DNA of 50,086 nt from Leucobacter komagatae (GCF_000834055.1 NZ_JXSQ01000023.1:1-50086); one strand, 5' to 3'. Shown: positions 1 through 8,106, counted from the stretch's first letter. Numbers and translations: made by a program. Notes: a model not told the origin generated them from the sequence alone.

Positions 1-2
1 CG

Positions 3-458
3 GGTCAACACCAGGATCCGGGTGCTGAGCCTGGTGCTGAGCCGGGCACGGAGCCGGGTAGCGATCCTGATTCGGAGCCAGGTGCTGAACCAGGTGCCGA
101 ACCAGGTGCTGAGCCTGGTGCCGAACCTGGTGCTGAGCCTGGTACCGAACCAGGTGCCGAGCCTGGTAGCGACCCTGATTCGGAGCCCGGTAGCGAGCCC
201 GGTGCTGAGCCTGGTAGCGAGCCTGGTTCGGAGCCTGGTAGTGACCCCGGCAAGGATCCCGGAGTCGGTGCAGGCCCGGGCACCAAGCCAGCTGGCCAGG
301 GAGCGAAGGGACACCAGCAGCTCCCGGCTACGGGTTCGGGTTCGTCGTTCCTCATGCCGCTCCTCACACTGAGCTTGCTTGCCGCTGGAGGTGCTCTCCT
401 GACGGTGACACGGCTTCGGGCACGTACGAGTGCGGGTGAGAGTGACAGCGGAAGCTAG
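3..458 (+). CDS. LPXTG wall-anchored protein with Glu-Pro-Gly repeats (C-terminal part)
   Basis: The reading frame is open from the window edge to a TAG at 456-458; the N-terminus lies outside. The first ~85 residues are tandem 4-residue units of the type EPGA/EPGS/EPGT, interrupted by SDPDSEPG, so this is an extended, acidic, proline-rich stalk. It is followed by a short Gly/Lys linker, a sortase signal LPATG near residue 103, a hydrophobic stretch of about 20 residues and an Arg-containing tail, which is the classic cell-wall sorting signal. The family role is covalent attachment to peptidoglycan by a housekeeping-type sortase, with the repeats spanning the wall. The exported domain is not visible, so the ligand or activity cannot be named. 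A hairpin follows the stop, and a DUF5819/HTTM gene pair lies downstream. Confidence 0.85.
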   Translation, partial: GQHQDPGAEPGAEPGTEPGSDPDSEPGAEPGAEPGAEPGAEPGAEPGTEPGAEPGSDPDSEPGSEPGAEPGSEPGSEPGSDPGKDPGVGAGPGTKPAGQGAKGHQQLPATGSGSSFLMPLLTLSLLAAGGALLTVTRLRARTSAGESDSGS

Positions 459-476
459 GTTGCGCTGAGGGTTGAG

Positions 477-512
477 GGGGGCGGTCCAGATCGGAGTATC
501 GGGACCGCCCCC
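477..512 (+). terminator. Hairpin terminator after LPXTG gene
   Basis: An 11-bp perfect stem (GGGGGCGGTCC / GGACCGCCCCC) with a 14-base loop begins 19 bases after the LPXTG stop codon. The downstream tract is not T-rich, so this may be a weak or factor-assisted terminator. Confidence 0.6.
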
Positions 513-568
513 TTCACCAGTACGCTTCCCTTTAAAACTCAATCCTTCTTCAACGGGGAGAAAGAGCG

Positions 569-1444
569 GTGAGTGTGGCAACGATGTCAAAAACCAATGG
601 CAACGGCTCTGAGCAGCAGACGGACCAGCGACGCGAGCGTGTGCCCCAAAGTGCACGAATTGTTGCGGCCGTTGCGGTGGTTCTGCTCGGGGTACACATG
701 TTTTTTACTGCGGTAGTAAATACACCGTCGACTGAAATCAAATACCAAGTTCTTCCCGGGGCGGCCGCTGATCAATACGCCAGGCCATACCTCGTCCAGG
801 ACTACCGGATCTTTGCTCCAGACCCCATCGACACTGACCGCCAGCTTTGGGTGCGAGCCTGGATCGAGCGTCCAGACGGCGAGCGGGTTCGAAGCGAATG
901 GGTGAACGCGTCAGAAGTGGAACTCTCCGACAAGTATCGAAGGACCCTGCGCAAGCAGCTGTCTGTCGTTGGTGCAGAGCGCCTGATGGGGGCATACAAG
1001 AAGCTCACCGACGACCAACGGGCCGTCGCTGAGGAGAATCATCTCGGCGGTGACGGCCTATACGCGCTGCGGGATGCGCTGCTCGAGGCAGACGACAGTA
1101 ACCCTGGCGCGGTGCGGGCGTTCATTCGCGCGGACAACTTTGTCTCGTCGTACGCCACGCAGGTTTCGCTCGCACTCTGGGGCGATCAGGGTGAAGTGCT
1201 CGCGGTGCAGACGCGCGCGGTATACGACCCGGTGATTCGCTGGAAGGATCGGCACGATCCGCAAGCGCAACGGCCTGCATCGTCGTACACCCTGCTCGGA
1301 TGGGTGCCGGCGATGGAGTGGCCAGGACAAGATCGGGAGGCCTTCGCGAAGAGCTTCAACGCGTGGGCAGAGCAGGCGGGCGTGACTCCGGGTCTCGAGA
1401 CGTCATCCCCGAACGACACGAGTGACGAAGAGGTGGCACCATGA
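569..1444 (+). CDS. DUF5819 family membrane-anchored protein
   Basis: A 291-residue protein. Residues ~29-49 form a single membrane segment after a basic N-terminus, and the rest is predicted to be extracytoplasmic, with the family-like stretch YLVQDYRIFAPDP near residue 75. The GTG at 569 is preferred over the ATG at 584 because GGGGAG lies 8 bases before it. Its stop overlaps the start of the HTTM gene by 4 bases, so the two are almost certainly translated together. The arrangement resembles the SdpA-SdpB pair of Bacillus, where SdpB is also an HTTM protein and both are needed to mature the SdpC toxin (known family fact; homology of DUF5819 to SdpA is not shown here). Its function is not established. 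Confidence 0.7.
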   Translation: MSVATMSKTNGNGSEQQTDQRRERVPQSARIVAAVAVVLLGVHMFFTAVVNTPSTEIKYQVLPGAAADQYARPYLVQDYRIFAPDPIDTDRQLWVRAWIERPDGERVRSEWVNASEVELSDKYRRTLRKQLSVVGAERLMGAYKKLTDDQRAVAEENHLGGDGLYALRDALLEADDSNPGAVRAFIRADNFVSSYATQVSLALWGDQGEVLAVQTRAVYDPVIRWKDRHDPQAQRPASSYTLLGWVPAMEWPGQDREAFAKSFNAWAEQAGVTPGLETSSPNDTSDEEVAP

Positions 1445-2550
1445 CGCATCCTGTGACCCGGGTGTGGGACCGACTCATGGGCTGGCTGCTCGATGCTCGC
1501 CGCGCCACCTACGGGCTTGCTCTGATGCGAATCGGGCTCGGCTCGATGACCGTCGTTATTCTTGCGCTGTACCTGCCGAACTTCTCATATACGTTTGGGG
1601 CAGGGTCGCGGTGGGGTGAAGCCCTCTTCCGCGACTCCTCCGCGAACGACTACATGTGGCCGATCTCGGCCCTGTTCTCGCGAGAAGACCCAGACGGCAT
1701 CCAACTCGTCAAGATCTTGGTGTTGATGGCGGTAGCCGTGGTCTACGCTCTGGGCTGGCGAATGCGCATTGTTTCGCCGATATTTGTCGCGCTCTGGTTA
1801 GGTTTCTCATCGCTTGACCCTGTCGTGACGAACACTGGCCACTATCAAACGTTCAGGGTCTTCTTAATCTTCCTGTTGTTCGCTGACACGTCGTACCGGT
1901 GGTCGCTTGACTCGCGACGTCGTACAAAAGCGGCGGCCGGCGCTCGGTCACGCAGGGCAGAGCTGCCGGCTGGGCTCGGTATCGGCAAGTGGCGTGTACC
2001 AGCGTGGGTCCCAGTGCTCAGCAACAACGCGGCGGTCATCCTGATCGGATATCAGCTGTGCGTGATCTACGTAACGAGCGCGCTGTGGAAAATGCAGGGA
2101 GCGACCTGGATTTCGGGGGTCGCCGCCTACTACCCGCTGCAGATTGAGGAACTCACGCTGTTCCCAGCGCTCAATCATCTCGCCTGGCAAATCACCCCAG
2201 CCGTCTTCATCGCGTCGTGGGTGAGCGTGTACGGGCAGCTACTGTTCCCCGTGCTGCTGCTGAACCGCTGGAGCAGGATCGTTGGGCTCGTAGTCGTCAC
2301 CGGGATGCACGCATCGATTGGCATCTTGCTCGCACTCCCGTGGTTCTCGCTCATGATGATCCTCGGCGACATGATCTTCATTCGTGACCGGACCTGGCGA
2401 CAGTTCGCTGACTGGCTCAGGGGCCGTTTTGGGCGCACAGCAGGGCCGGAGAAAAGCCGCGTGCGCCGGTCGCTTCCCGAAACTGCAAAGGCTCCGGACG
2501 AGGAAGCGCTGCGCCAGCCCGTCGGCGCGGGAATAGGCGCCGGAAGCTGA
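1441..2550 (+). CDS. HTTM domain (vitamin K-dependent carboxylase-like) membrane protein
   Basis: A 369-residue polytopic membrane protein of the HTTM type, the membrane domain shared with vitamin K-dependent gamma-glutamyl carboxylase and with bacterial SdpB. Support comes from the N-terminal LMRIGLG stretch, the motif GHYQTFRVFLIFLLFADTSYRWS near residue 135, and many hydrophobic segments ending in a basic cytoplasmic tail. It starts at an ATGA overlap with the DUF5819 gene. Bacterial HTTM proteins mostly have no proven reaction; some serve maturation of secreted peptides. The Glu-rich wall protein just upstream is a conceivable client, but that is only an inference from position. The family call is fairly secure; the activity is unknown. 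Confidence 0.75.
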   Translation: MTHPVTRVWDRLMGWLLDARRATYGLALMRIGLGSMTVVILALYLPNFSYTFGAGSRWGEALFRDSSANDYMWPISALFSREDPDGIQLVKILVLMAVAVVYALGWRMRIVSPIFVALWLGFSSLDPVVTNTGHYQTFRVFLIFLLFADTSYRWSLDSRRRTKAAAGARSRRAELPAGLGIGKWRVPAWVPVLSNNAAVILIGYQLCVIYVTSALWKMQGATWISGVAAYYPLQIEELTLFPALNHLAWQITPAVFIASWVSVYGQLLFPVLLLNRWSRIVGLVVVTGMHASIGILLALPWFSLMMILGDMIFIRDRTWRQFADWLRGRFGRTAGPEKSRVRRSLPETAKAPDEEALRQPVGAGIGAGS

Positions 2551-2562
2551 GGCGGGGTGCCG

Positions 2563-2568
2563 TAAAAT
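2563..2568 (+). promoter_or_regulatory. -10 box for leaderless GNAT transcript
   Basis: TAAAAT lies 9 bases before the ATG at 2578, in the arrangement typical of actinobacterial leaderless genes. Transcription would start at or within a few bases of the ATG, so the GTG at 2572 is unlikely to be the start. Confidence 0.55.
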
Positions 2569-2577
2569 GGGGTGCGT

Positions 2578-3126
2578 ATGACAACCGATATTACGTACCC
2601 GATCCAGACCGACCGACTGCTGTTGCGCCCGCACACTGAAGCGGACGCTGCAGCGCTCCAACCCATCTATGCCAACCCCGATGTTGCGCGATTCCTGCTT
2701 GACGACCCGTGGACTGAAGAGGTCGCGCGCGAAAAAGTGGCGGAGCGGCTGCCGAAGACCGACCTCGTCGGCCCCAGCGGCGCCGTCTCGCTTGTGATCG
2801 AATTCGAAGGCGCCGTGATCGGCGACGTGCAGTTGTGGATCACGAACACCGAGTGGCGGATCGCCGAGGTGGGGTGGGTACTTGATCCCCGTCACAGCGG
2901 CAAGGGATTCGCGGCGGAGGCCGTGCGTGCGATCATCGCATTGGGATTCGAGCGGGGCTCGCTGCACCGTGTCGTGGCTCAGATGGACGCACGCAACCTT
3001 GCTTCGGCGAAGCTCGCGAGCAGAGTGGGGATGCACCGTGAGGCGCATCTGCGGCAGGACTGGTGGAACAAGGGCGAGTGGACCGACACCGTCGTCTTTG
3101 GGCTACTCGCAGGAGACCGACAGTAA
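2578..3126 (+). CDS. GNAT family N-acetyltransferase (RimJ/RimL type)
   Basis: A 182-residue single-domain acetyltransferase. It opens with the usual IQTDRLLLRPHTEADAAAL stretch of RimJ/RimL-like enzymes. The acetyl-CoA binding region is visible around residues 100-125 (WVLDPRHSGKGFAAEAVRA), followed by the later motif NLASAKLASRVGM. Such enzymes move an acetyl group from acetyl-CoA to an amine on a protein N-terminus, antibiotic or small molecule; the substrate cannot be told from sequence. The ATG at 2578 is chosen because a -10 box sits 9 bases upstream and no ribosome binding site is present. The gene has its own promoter and its own terminator, so it is a single-gene unit. Confidence 0.8.
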   Translation: MTTDITYPIQTDRLLLRPHTEADAAALQPIYANPDVARFLLDDPWTEEVAREKVAERLPKTDLVGPSGAVSLVIEFEGAVIGDVQLWITNTEWRIAEVGWVLDPRHSGKGFAAEAVRAIIALGFERGSLHRVVAQMDARNLASAKLASRVGMHREAHLRQDWWNKGEWTDTVVFGLLAGDRQ

Positions 3127-3149
3127 GCGACTGCGCACCGCAGCAACGA

Positions 3150-3183
3150 GGGGCACCCGGGCATGAGCCCGGGTGCCCCTTTG
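3150..3183 (+). terminator. Strong hairpin terminator after GNAT gene
   Basis: A perfect 13-bp stem (GGGGCACCCGGGC / GCCCGGGTGCCCC) with an ATGA loop is followed by TTT, 24 bases after the acetyltransferase stop. Confidence 0.8.
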
Positions 3184-3239
3184 CTGTCTGCTGTGTGGGA
3201 ATCGTGCAGCCTCATAGATGGGACTTCAGGGGCACTCTT

Positions 3240-3269
3240 TTGCAAGTTCGGGCCAACGAAGTCTATAGT
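3240..3269 (+). promoter_or_regulatory. Likely promoter of metal ABC operon
   Basis: TTGCAA (3240-3245) and TATAGT (3264-3269) are separated by 18 bases, a good sigma-70-like pair, about 60 bases before the lipoprotein start. I could not recognise a DtxR, Zur or MntR operator next to it. Confidence 0.5.
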
Positions 3270-3328
3270 TGTGGAAACCGAATACCTGCGTGTGTCCTGC
3301 CTTGGACGTCGCTCTGCCCCGCCACTAG

Positions 3329-4279
3329 ATGGAGACCAACGAGTTGCTTTTCCCACGCCGCGCGCGCACCCTGGCCACGATCGCACTCGCGGCTGCCGGT
3401 GCGCTCACCCTTGCTTCCTGCACTTTCCAGCCCTCCGGAGCAACCGATGCCGACGATCGTCCCGTCGTGCTCACCACGTTTACCGTGCTGTCCGACATCG
3501 CCGAGAACGTGGCTGGCGAGCATCTCCGGGTTGAATCGATCACCAAGGTTGGCGCAGAGATCCACGGCTACGAGCCCACCCCAGGGGATATTCGACGGGC
3601 GAACGACGCCGACCTGATCCTTGACAACGGGATGGGGCTCGAAGCATGGTTTGCGCAGTTTGTCGCCGACCTCGACGTGCCGCATGTCGTGGTGAGCGAC
3701 GGCATCGTTCCCATCGACATTCGCGAGGATGCGTACAGCGGAATGCCGAATCCGCACGCGTGGATGAGCCCACTGAACGTGCAGGTGTACGTCGACAACA
3801 TGGTCGAGGCGTTCGCGGAAGTCGCGCCAGAGCACGCCGCCGAGTTTGCAGCCAACGGAGCGGCGTACAAGCAAGAGCTCCAGACCGTGCAGGATGAGCT
3901 CGTTGCCGCTCTCGCGGTGCTCCCGGAGCACCAGCGAGCGCTCGTTAGTTGTGAGGGCGCATTCTCTTACCTTGCGCGCGATGCAGGCCTTACTGAGAAG
4001 TACATTTGGGCGGTGAACGCCGAACAGCAGGCCACCCCGAGGCAGATCGCGTCGGTGATCGAGTTCGTGCGCGCGAACGACGTTCCGGCTGTGTTCTGCG
4101 AGTCCACGGTGTCAGACGCCCCGATGCGCCAGGTAGCCGAGGCGTCGGGGGCAACGCTGGGCGATGTGCTCTACGTCGATTCGCTCTCAGAGCCGGACGG
4201 CCCCGTCCCCAGCTATCTCGATCTCATCCGGCATGACGCCGAAGCGATCGTTGCAGGCCTCGCGGGTGGCGAGAGATGA
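3329..4279 (+). CDS. Metal ABC transporter substrate-binding lipoprotein (Mn/Zn type)
   Basis: A solute-binding protein of the ZnuA/TroA/MntA cluster. A signal peptide ends in the lipobox LASC with the lipidated Cys at residue 31. Metal-ligand motifs of the family are present: His in EIHGYEPTPGD (near residue 75), His in NPHAWMSP (near 142), and later acidic residues. It captures Mn2+ or Zn2+ outside the membrane and hands it to the permease. The ATG at 3329 has no ribosome binding site; a TTG at 3344 has GGAG 9 bases before it and gives a more typical signal peptide, so the true start may be there. The stop overlaps the ATPase start by 4 bases. Whether Mn or Zn is preferred cannot be decided here. 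Confidence 0.85.
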   Translation: METNELLFPRRARTLATIALAAAGALTLASCTFQPSGATDADDRPVVLTTFTVLSDIAENVAGEHLRVESITKVGAEIHGYEPTPGDIRRANDADLILDNGMGLEAWFAQFVADLDVPHVVVSDGIVPIDIREDAYSGMPNPHAWMSPLNVQVYVDNMVEAFAEVAPEHAAEFAANGAAYKQELQTVQDELVAALAVLPEHQRALVSCEGAFSYLARDAGLTEKYIWAVNAEQQATPRQIASVIEFVRANDVPAVFCESTVSDAPMRQVAEASGATLGDVLYVDSLSEPDGPVPSYLDLIRHDAEAIVAGLAGGER

Positions 4280-5019
4280 GCGCCGCCGCTATCCGCGTTG
4301 ATGATGTCACCGTGCACTACGGTGAGGTGCTCGCGCTCGACGGCGCAACGCTCACGATCGAGCACGGCCGCGTCTGTGGACTTGTCGGGATGAACGGGTC
4401 GGGAAAGTCGACGCTGTTCAAAGCCATCATGGGAATGGTGCGCCCGGACACAGGGAGCGTGCTGATCAACGGGCATTCTCCTGCGAAAGTGCGAAAAACT
4501 GGCGCGGTGGGGTACGTTCCGCAGAGCGAAGACGTCGACTGGGCGTTCCCGCTTTCCGTGCGCGACGTCGTCCTCATGGGCCGGTACGGAAAGATGGGCC
4601 CGACGCGCCGCCCGCGCGCGGCCGACCATGCCGCCGTGGCCTCTGCGCTTGAGCGGGTCGAGCTCACCGAATACGCTGACCGGCAGATCGGTCAGCTTTC
4701 GGGCGGGCAGAAGAAGCGCACCTTCGTTGCGAGGGGGATCGCGCAGGGGGCAACTACACTGCTGCTTGACGAGCCGTTCGCCGGGGTGGATAAGCGCTCA
4801 GAGGCGACGATCACGCGTCTGCTTCGCGAGCTAGCAGACGAAGGGGCTACCGTGCTGGTGTCGACACACGATCTGCACGCGCTCCCCGCGCTCGCCGATG
4901 AGGCGATCCTGCTCATGCGTCGAGTGCTCATGCACGGGCCGCCCGCGGACGTGCTCCAGCCCGAGAATCTCGCGCTGGCCTTCGGGCTCGACGTGCTGGG
5001 AAGGGGAGAGTCCGCATGA
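4276..5019 (+). CDS. Metal ABC transporter ATP-binding protein
   Basis: A 247-residue ABC ATPase with all diagnostic motifs: Walker A GMNGSGKST near residue 38, signature LSGGQKKR at about 141, Walker B LLLDEP with Asp165 and Glu166, and the switch His in VSTHD. It resembles the ZnuC/MntB ATPases that power Mn2+ or Zn2+ import. It overlaps both the lipoprotein gene before it and the permease gene after it by 4 bases, so all three are made from one transcript in coupled fashion. No unusual residues were seen. Confidence 0.9.
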   Translation: MSAAAIRVDDVTVHYGEVLALDGATLTIEHGRVCGLVGMNGSGKSTLFKAIMGMVRPDTGSVLINGHSPAKVRKTGAVGYVPQSEDVDWAFPLSVRDVVLMGRYGKMGPTRRPRAADHAAVASALERVELTEYADRQIGQLSGGQKKRTFVARGIAQGATTLLLDEPFAGVDKRSEATITRLLRELADEGATVLVSTHDLHALPALADEAILLMRRVLMHGPPADVLQPENLALAFGLDVLGRGESA

Positions 5020-5900
5020 ACCTCATCGACTTCTTTCTCGAGCCGTTGAGCTACGACTTCATGGTGCGCGCGCTCGCCACGACCCTCATTGCGTCGGTCG
5101 TGTGCGCGGTGCTGTCGTGTTGGCTTGTGCTCATCGGGTGGTCGCTCATGGGGGATGCGGTGTCGCACGCCGTGCTCCCCGGTGTCGTGCTCGCCTATAT
5201 CGTCGGGGCGCCGTTCGCGCTCGGTGCTGTGGTGTTCGGGTTTCTCGCGGTCGCCCTCATCGGTGCGGTTCGGGATACCAGCAGGGTCAAAGAGGATGCT
5301 GCGATAGGCATCGTATTCACGACGCTGTTCGCGCTCGGGCTGGTGCTCATCTCGGTGACTCCCTCGCAGACGGACCTGAATCACATCATCTTCGGGAATC
5401 TGCTCGGTGTTTCGTCGGCCGACCTGCTGCAAGTGGCCATCCTGGGCGCGGTAACCCTCGTTGTGCTCGTCGCAAAGCGGAGGGATTTCACCCTGTTTGC
5501 CTTCGACCCGACGCACGCGCACGCTCTTGGGTTGAACCCCAGGATGCTCGGAGCAATGCTGCTGGGCTTGCTCGCGCTCACCTCGGTCGTCGCGCTCCAA
5601 GCCGTCGGGGTGGTGCTGGTGGTTGCGATGCTGATTATTCCGGGTGCGACGGCCTACCTGCTCACCGACAAGTTCTCGCGAATGCTGGTCATCGCTCCGG
5701 CTATTTCGGCGGTCTGCGCGGTGATCGGGCTGTTCGTGAGTTACTACCTCGACACCGCATCTGGTGGGATGGTGGTCCTCGCCCAGGGTGCGGCATTTGC
5801 ACTCACGTACCTCTTCAGCCCGCGCCACGGACTCATTGGCACGCGGCTGCTTGCGCGCCGTCGGCGCAAGCAGCTCTCGACTGTCGCCGGGAGAGCGTAA
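5016..5900 (+). CDS. Metal ABC transporter permease
   Basis: A 294-residue integral membrane protein of the ZnuB/MntC (ABC-3) family with about eight hydrophobic segments. The GDAVSHAVLPGVVLAY motif near residue 47 and the LLGLLALTSVVALQAVGVVLVVAML stretch typical of this family are visible. It forms the channel of the importer encoded with the two preceding genes. The start overlaps the ATPase stop by 4 bases. The C-terminus is a short basic tail. About 27 bases after its stop the palindromic operator of the next operon begins, and there is no clear hairpin terminator between them, so some readthrough is possible. Confidence 0.9.
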   Translation: MNLIDFFLEPLSYDFMVRALATTLIASVVCAVLSCWLVLIGWSLMGDAVSHAVLPGVVLAYIVGAPFALGAVVFGFLAVALIGAVRDTSRVKEDAAIGIVFTTLFALGLVLISVTPSQTDLNHIIFGNLLGVSSADLLQVAILGAVTLVVLVAKRRDFTLFAFDPTHAHALGLNPRMLGAMLLGLLALTSVVALQAVGVVLVVAMLIIPGATAYLLTDKFSRMLVIAPAISAVCAVIGLFVSYYLDTASGGMVVLAQGAAFALTYLFSPRHGLIGTRLLARRRRKQLSTVAGRA

Positions 5901-5926
5901 GCGGCGCGTTCATCCAATTCGCAGGG

Positions 5927-5964
5927 ATTACTATGCAGCATAGTTTACTATCACTCATAGTAAT
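5927..5964 (+). promoter_or_regulatory. Tandem palindromic operator (BlaI-type) before dsbA-like gene
   Basis: Two adjacent palindromes: ACTATG-CAG-CATAGT (5930-5944) and TTACTAT-CACTC-ATAGTAA (5945-5963), with centres 17 bases apart. The outermost half-sites ATTACTATG and CATAGTAAT are also exact inverted copies of each other. The site ends 16 bases before the dsbA-like start, so a bound protein would cover the promoter. The same motif recurs at 8107-8125, near the operon that encodes a BlaI-family repressor, the most likely binder. Confidence 0.7.
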
Positions 5965-5979
5965 CACCTGAGGAGAAGA

Positions 5980-6684
5980 ATGTCGCAAACTACCGCAGCG
6001 CGGGTCCGGTCGTGGATCCTGCCAATCGGAATCATCGCCATCGCCGGACTGCTCATCACCCTCGTCGTTCTGCAGGTCACGTCGGGTCGCTCGGCCCCGG
6101 GGGGCGCGGCAGCCGAGCAGCCAGACGAAATGGATCTCAGCTACATCGAAAGTCGCGACCCGAGCGATGTGCAGTCCGCTGGGCCGCTCGATGCGCCCGT
6201 CGGCTTGGTCGTGTACTCCGACTACCAGTGCCCCTTCTGTGCGAAGTGGACACAAGACACCCTTCCAACAATGCTCGAGTATGCCGAGCGTGGTGACCTG
6301 CGCATCGAGTGGCGTGACGTCAACCAGTACGGCGCCGACTCCGAGCGTGCCGCGCTCGCCGCACACGCGGCCGCGAAGCAGGGGAAATTCTGGGAGTTCC
6401 ACGACGCACTGTTCCCTGACGGAGAGCATCTCGCGCCGCACGAGCTGACCGAAGAAGCACTCACCGGGCTCGCCGGCAAGCTCGGGCTCGACACCGCGCA
6501 GTTTGTCGCAGATCTCGAGGCACCGGAGACACTCGAGCTCGTGCGGGGATACGCGACATCGGGGCAACAGCTCGGAGTGTCTGGCACCCCAACGTTTGTG
6601 CTCGGGGGCGAGCCCATCGTCGGCGCCCAGCCGAGCGGCGTGTTCATTGACGCGTTCGAGCGTGCGCTTGCGAAGGTGGGATAG
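5980..6684 (+). CDS. DsbA-family thioredoxin-fold protein, membrane-anchored
   Basis: A 234-residue protein with one N-terminal membrane anchor (residues ~13-32) and an extracytoplasmic thioredoxin-fold domain. The active site is Cys84-Pro-Phe-Cys87 inside YSDYQCPFCAKW, and the cis-proline loop is SGTPTF near residue 205, both typical of the DsbA group. It probably oxidises or isomerises thiols in exported proteins. GAGGAG lies just before the ATG. The CcdA-like gene follows 3 bases after its stop, so electrons could be delivered or withdrawn through that protein. The twin operator directly upstream suggests repression by the BlaI-type protein encoded 2.8 kb away. Confidence 0.85.
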   Translation: MSQTTAARVRSWILPIGIIAIAGLLITLVVLQVTSGRSAPGGAAAEQPDEMDLSYIESRDPSDVQSAGPLDAPVGLVVYSDYQCPFCAKWTQDTLPTMLEYAERGDLRIEWRDVNQYGADSERAALAAHAAAKQGKFWEFHDALFPDGEHLAPHELTEEALTGLAGKLGLDTAQFVADLEAPETLELVRGYATSGQQLGVSGTPTFVLGGEPIVGAQPSGVFIDAFERALAKVG

Positions 6685-6687
6685 CGC

Positions 6688-7554
6688 ATGAATATTGGTT
6701 TCGTTACGGCATTCCTTGGCGGAGTGCTCGCGCTCTTGAGCCCCTGCAGCGCACTGCTGCTTCCGGCGTTCTTCGCCTCCACCGTTGGGGCGAAGCTGAA
6801 GCTCCTCGTCCACGGTGCAGTGTTCTACCTTGGGCTCGTGGTCACGCTCGTGCCGTTCGGGCTCGGTGTTGGAGCCCTCGGGTCCCTCTTCATCGAACAG
6901 CGGGGGCTGATCATCGCACTGACCTCGGTGCTGCTCGTCGTGCTTGGCACCCTGCAGGCGCTCGGATTCGGCTTTGACCTGTCGCGGGTACTTCCCGGGG
7001 CGACGGCTGTGCAACGACGGGCCTCAGGGAGGAAGGGGCTCGTGCGCACCTTCCTGCTCGGGGCGGTTGGCGGCGTTGCCGGCTTCTGCGCCGGGCCCAT
7101 TCTTGGCGCTGTGCTCACGCTCGCGCTCGGCCAGGGCAGCAGCCTCATGGCGGGTGCGCTCCTCGCGGTCTACGGGGCGGGCATGGTCGTTCCGCTCGTG
7201 GTGATCGCCGCCCTCTGGGAGCGGATCGGCCAGCGTGGGCAGCGACTGCTCCGCGGTAGGGCCATCACGGTCTTTGGAAGGCAGCTCCACACAACGTCAC
7301 TCGCCACCGGGCTGCTCATCATCGGAGTCGGGCTGCTGTTCTGGTTCACGAACGGCCTGGTATCGCTGCCCTCGCTCGTGCCCACCTCCGTGCTCGCCTG
7401 GGCGCAAGAGCAGGGAGCCGTGTTCGCAAGCCCGGTGTTCGACGTGCTCGGAATCCTCGGGGTGACCGCCGCTGCGCTTTGGGTGTGGGTTGCTGCGCGG
7501 CGCAAGCGCGCAAGGCAGCGTACCGAGCAGCTCGTCTCCCAGGGAGCGAAGTGA
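6688..7554 (+). CDS. CcdA/DsbD-like thiol-electron transporter
   Basis: A 288-residue membrane protein of the CcdA/DipZ family, which carries reducing equivalents across the membrane between cytoplasmic thioredoxin and exported thiol proteins. The two family cysteines are visible: Cys20 in LLSPCSALLLPAFF in the first membrane segment and Cys134 in GGVAGFCAGPILGAV in a later one. About six membrane segments plus a C-terminal hydrophobic stretch and a basic tail are present. It is co-transcribed with the DsbA-like gene (3-base gap) and converges on a thioredoxin gene 14 bases downstream, so donor, carrier and acceptor are encoded side by side. Confidence 0.85.
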   Translation: MNIGFVTAFLGGVLALLSPCSALLLPAFFASTVGAKLKLLVHGAVFYLGLVVTLVPFGLGVGALGSLFIEQRGLIIALTSVLLVVLGTLQALGFGFDLSRVLPGATAVQRRASGRKGLVRTFLLGAVGGVAGFCAGPILGAVLTLALGQGSSLMAGALLAVYGAGMVVPLVVIAALWERIGQRGQRLLRGRAITVFGRQLHTTSLATGLLIIGVGLLFWFTNGLVSLPSLVPTSVLAWAQEQGAVFASPVFDVLGILGVTAAALWVWVAARRKRARQRTEQLVSQGAK

Positions 7555-7568
7555 TCAGGCGCGCGCGG

Positions 7569-7985
7569 CTACGCACCCTCCGGCGTAACCTGCGCTGGGT
7601 CGCGCTCAGCGTCGCTTCCGCCATTCGCGGCTTCCTGCGCGAGCTGCGTGCGAACCTCGTCCATATCGAGCCCGCGGACGGCGTCGATGAGCTGTTCGAG
7701 GGTGGGGGCTGGCAGCGCGCCAGCCTGCGCGAAGACGTTGACCCCGTCACGGAACGCCATGATCGTTGGGATCGAGGTGATGCCGAACATTCCAGCAAGC
7801 TCCTGCTCGGCCTCAGTGTCGATCTTGCCGAACACAATGTCCTCGTGCGTCTCGGAGGATTTCTCGAACACCGGCGCGAAGGAGCGGCAGGGGCCGCACC
7901 AGGCCGCCCAGAAGTCGAGGACCACAATCCCGCCGTCCGTGATGGTCTGCTCGAGGTTGTCTTTCGTGATTTCAACTGTGCTCAT
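7569..7985 (-). CDS. trxA: Thioredoxin
   Basis: A 138-residue cytoplasmic thioredoxin with the exact active site Trp29-Cys30-Gly-Pro-Cys33 and the cis-proline loop SIPTIMAF. The core domain ends near residue 105; the last ~30 residues form an acidic extension not found in the shortest thioredoxins. It reduces protein disulfides and is the usual electron source for CcdA-like transporters such as the one encoded convergently next to it. The ATG lacks a close ribosome binding site. A BlaI-type palindrome lies about 120 bases upstream, between this gene and the divergent operon, so it may belong to the same regulon. Confidence 0.9.
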   Translation of the reverse strand: MSTVEITKDNLEQTITDGGIVVLDFWAAWCGPCRSFAPVFEKSSETHEDIVFGKIDTEAEQELAGMFGITSIPTIMAFRDGVNVFAQAGALPAPTLEQLIDAVRGLDMDEVRTQLAQEAANGGSDAERDPAQVTPEGA

Positions 7986-8106
7986 AGTGTGCGGCGCGCA
8001 AGGGTCTCTCTCGCGCCTCCCTCTCTTTCGACAATCGTACGTTGCGCCGCTGACAGTCGGCCACGGTCGCGGCCGTTCAGCGGGGTTGCAGGGTCACCCC
8101 CTACCG

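Noticed and set aside
20..250. Tandem repeats at the left edge as a possible CRISPR or satellite array
   Set aside because: The units are 12 bases, degenerate at third codon positions, have no spacers, and translate into EPGA-type repeats ending in an LPXTG signal, so this is a protein repeat.
4692..5828. 378-codon minus-strand frame opposite the metal ABC ATPase and permease
   Set aside because: Arg/His/Glu-rich antisense composition; both plus-strand genes have full sets of family motifs.
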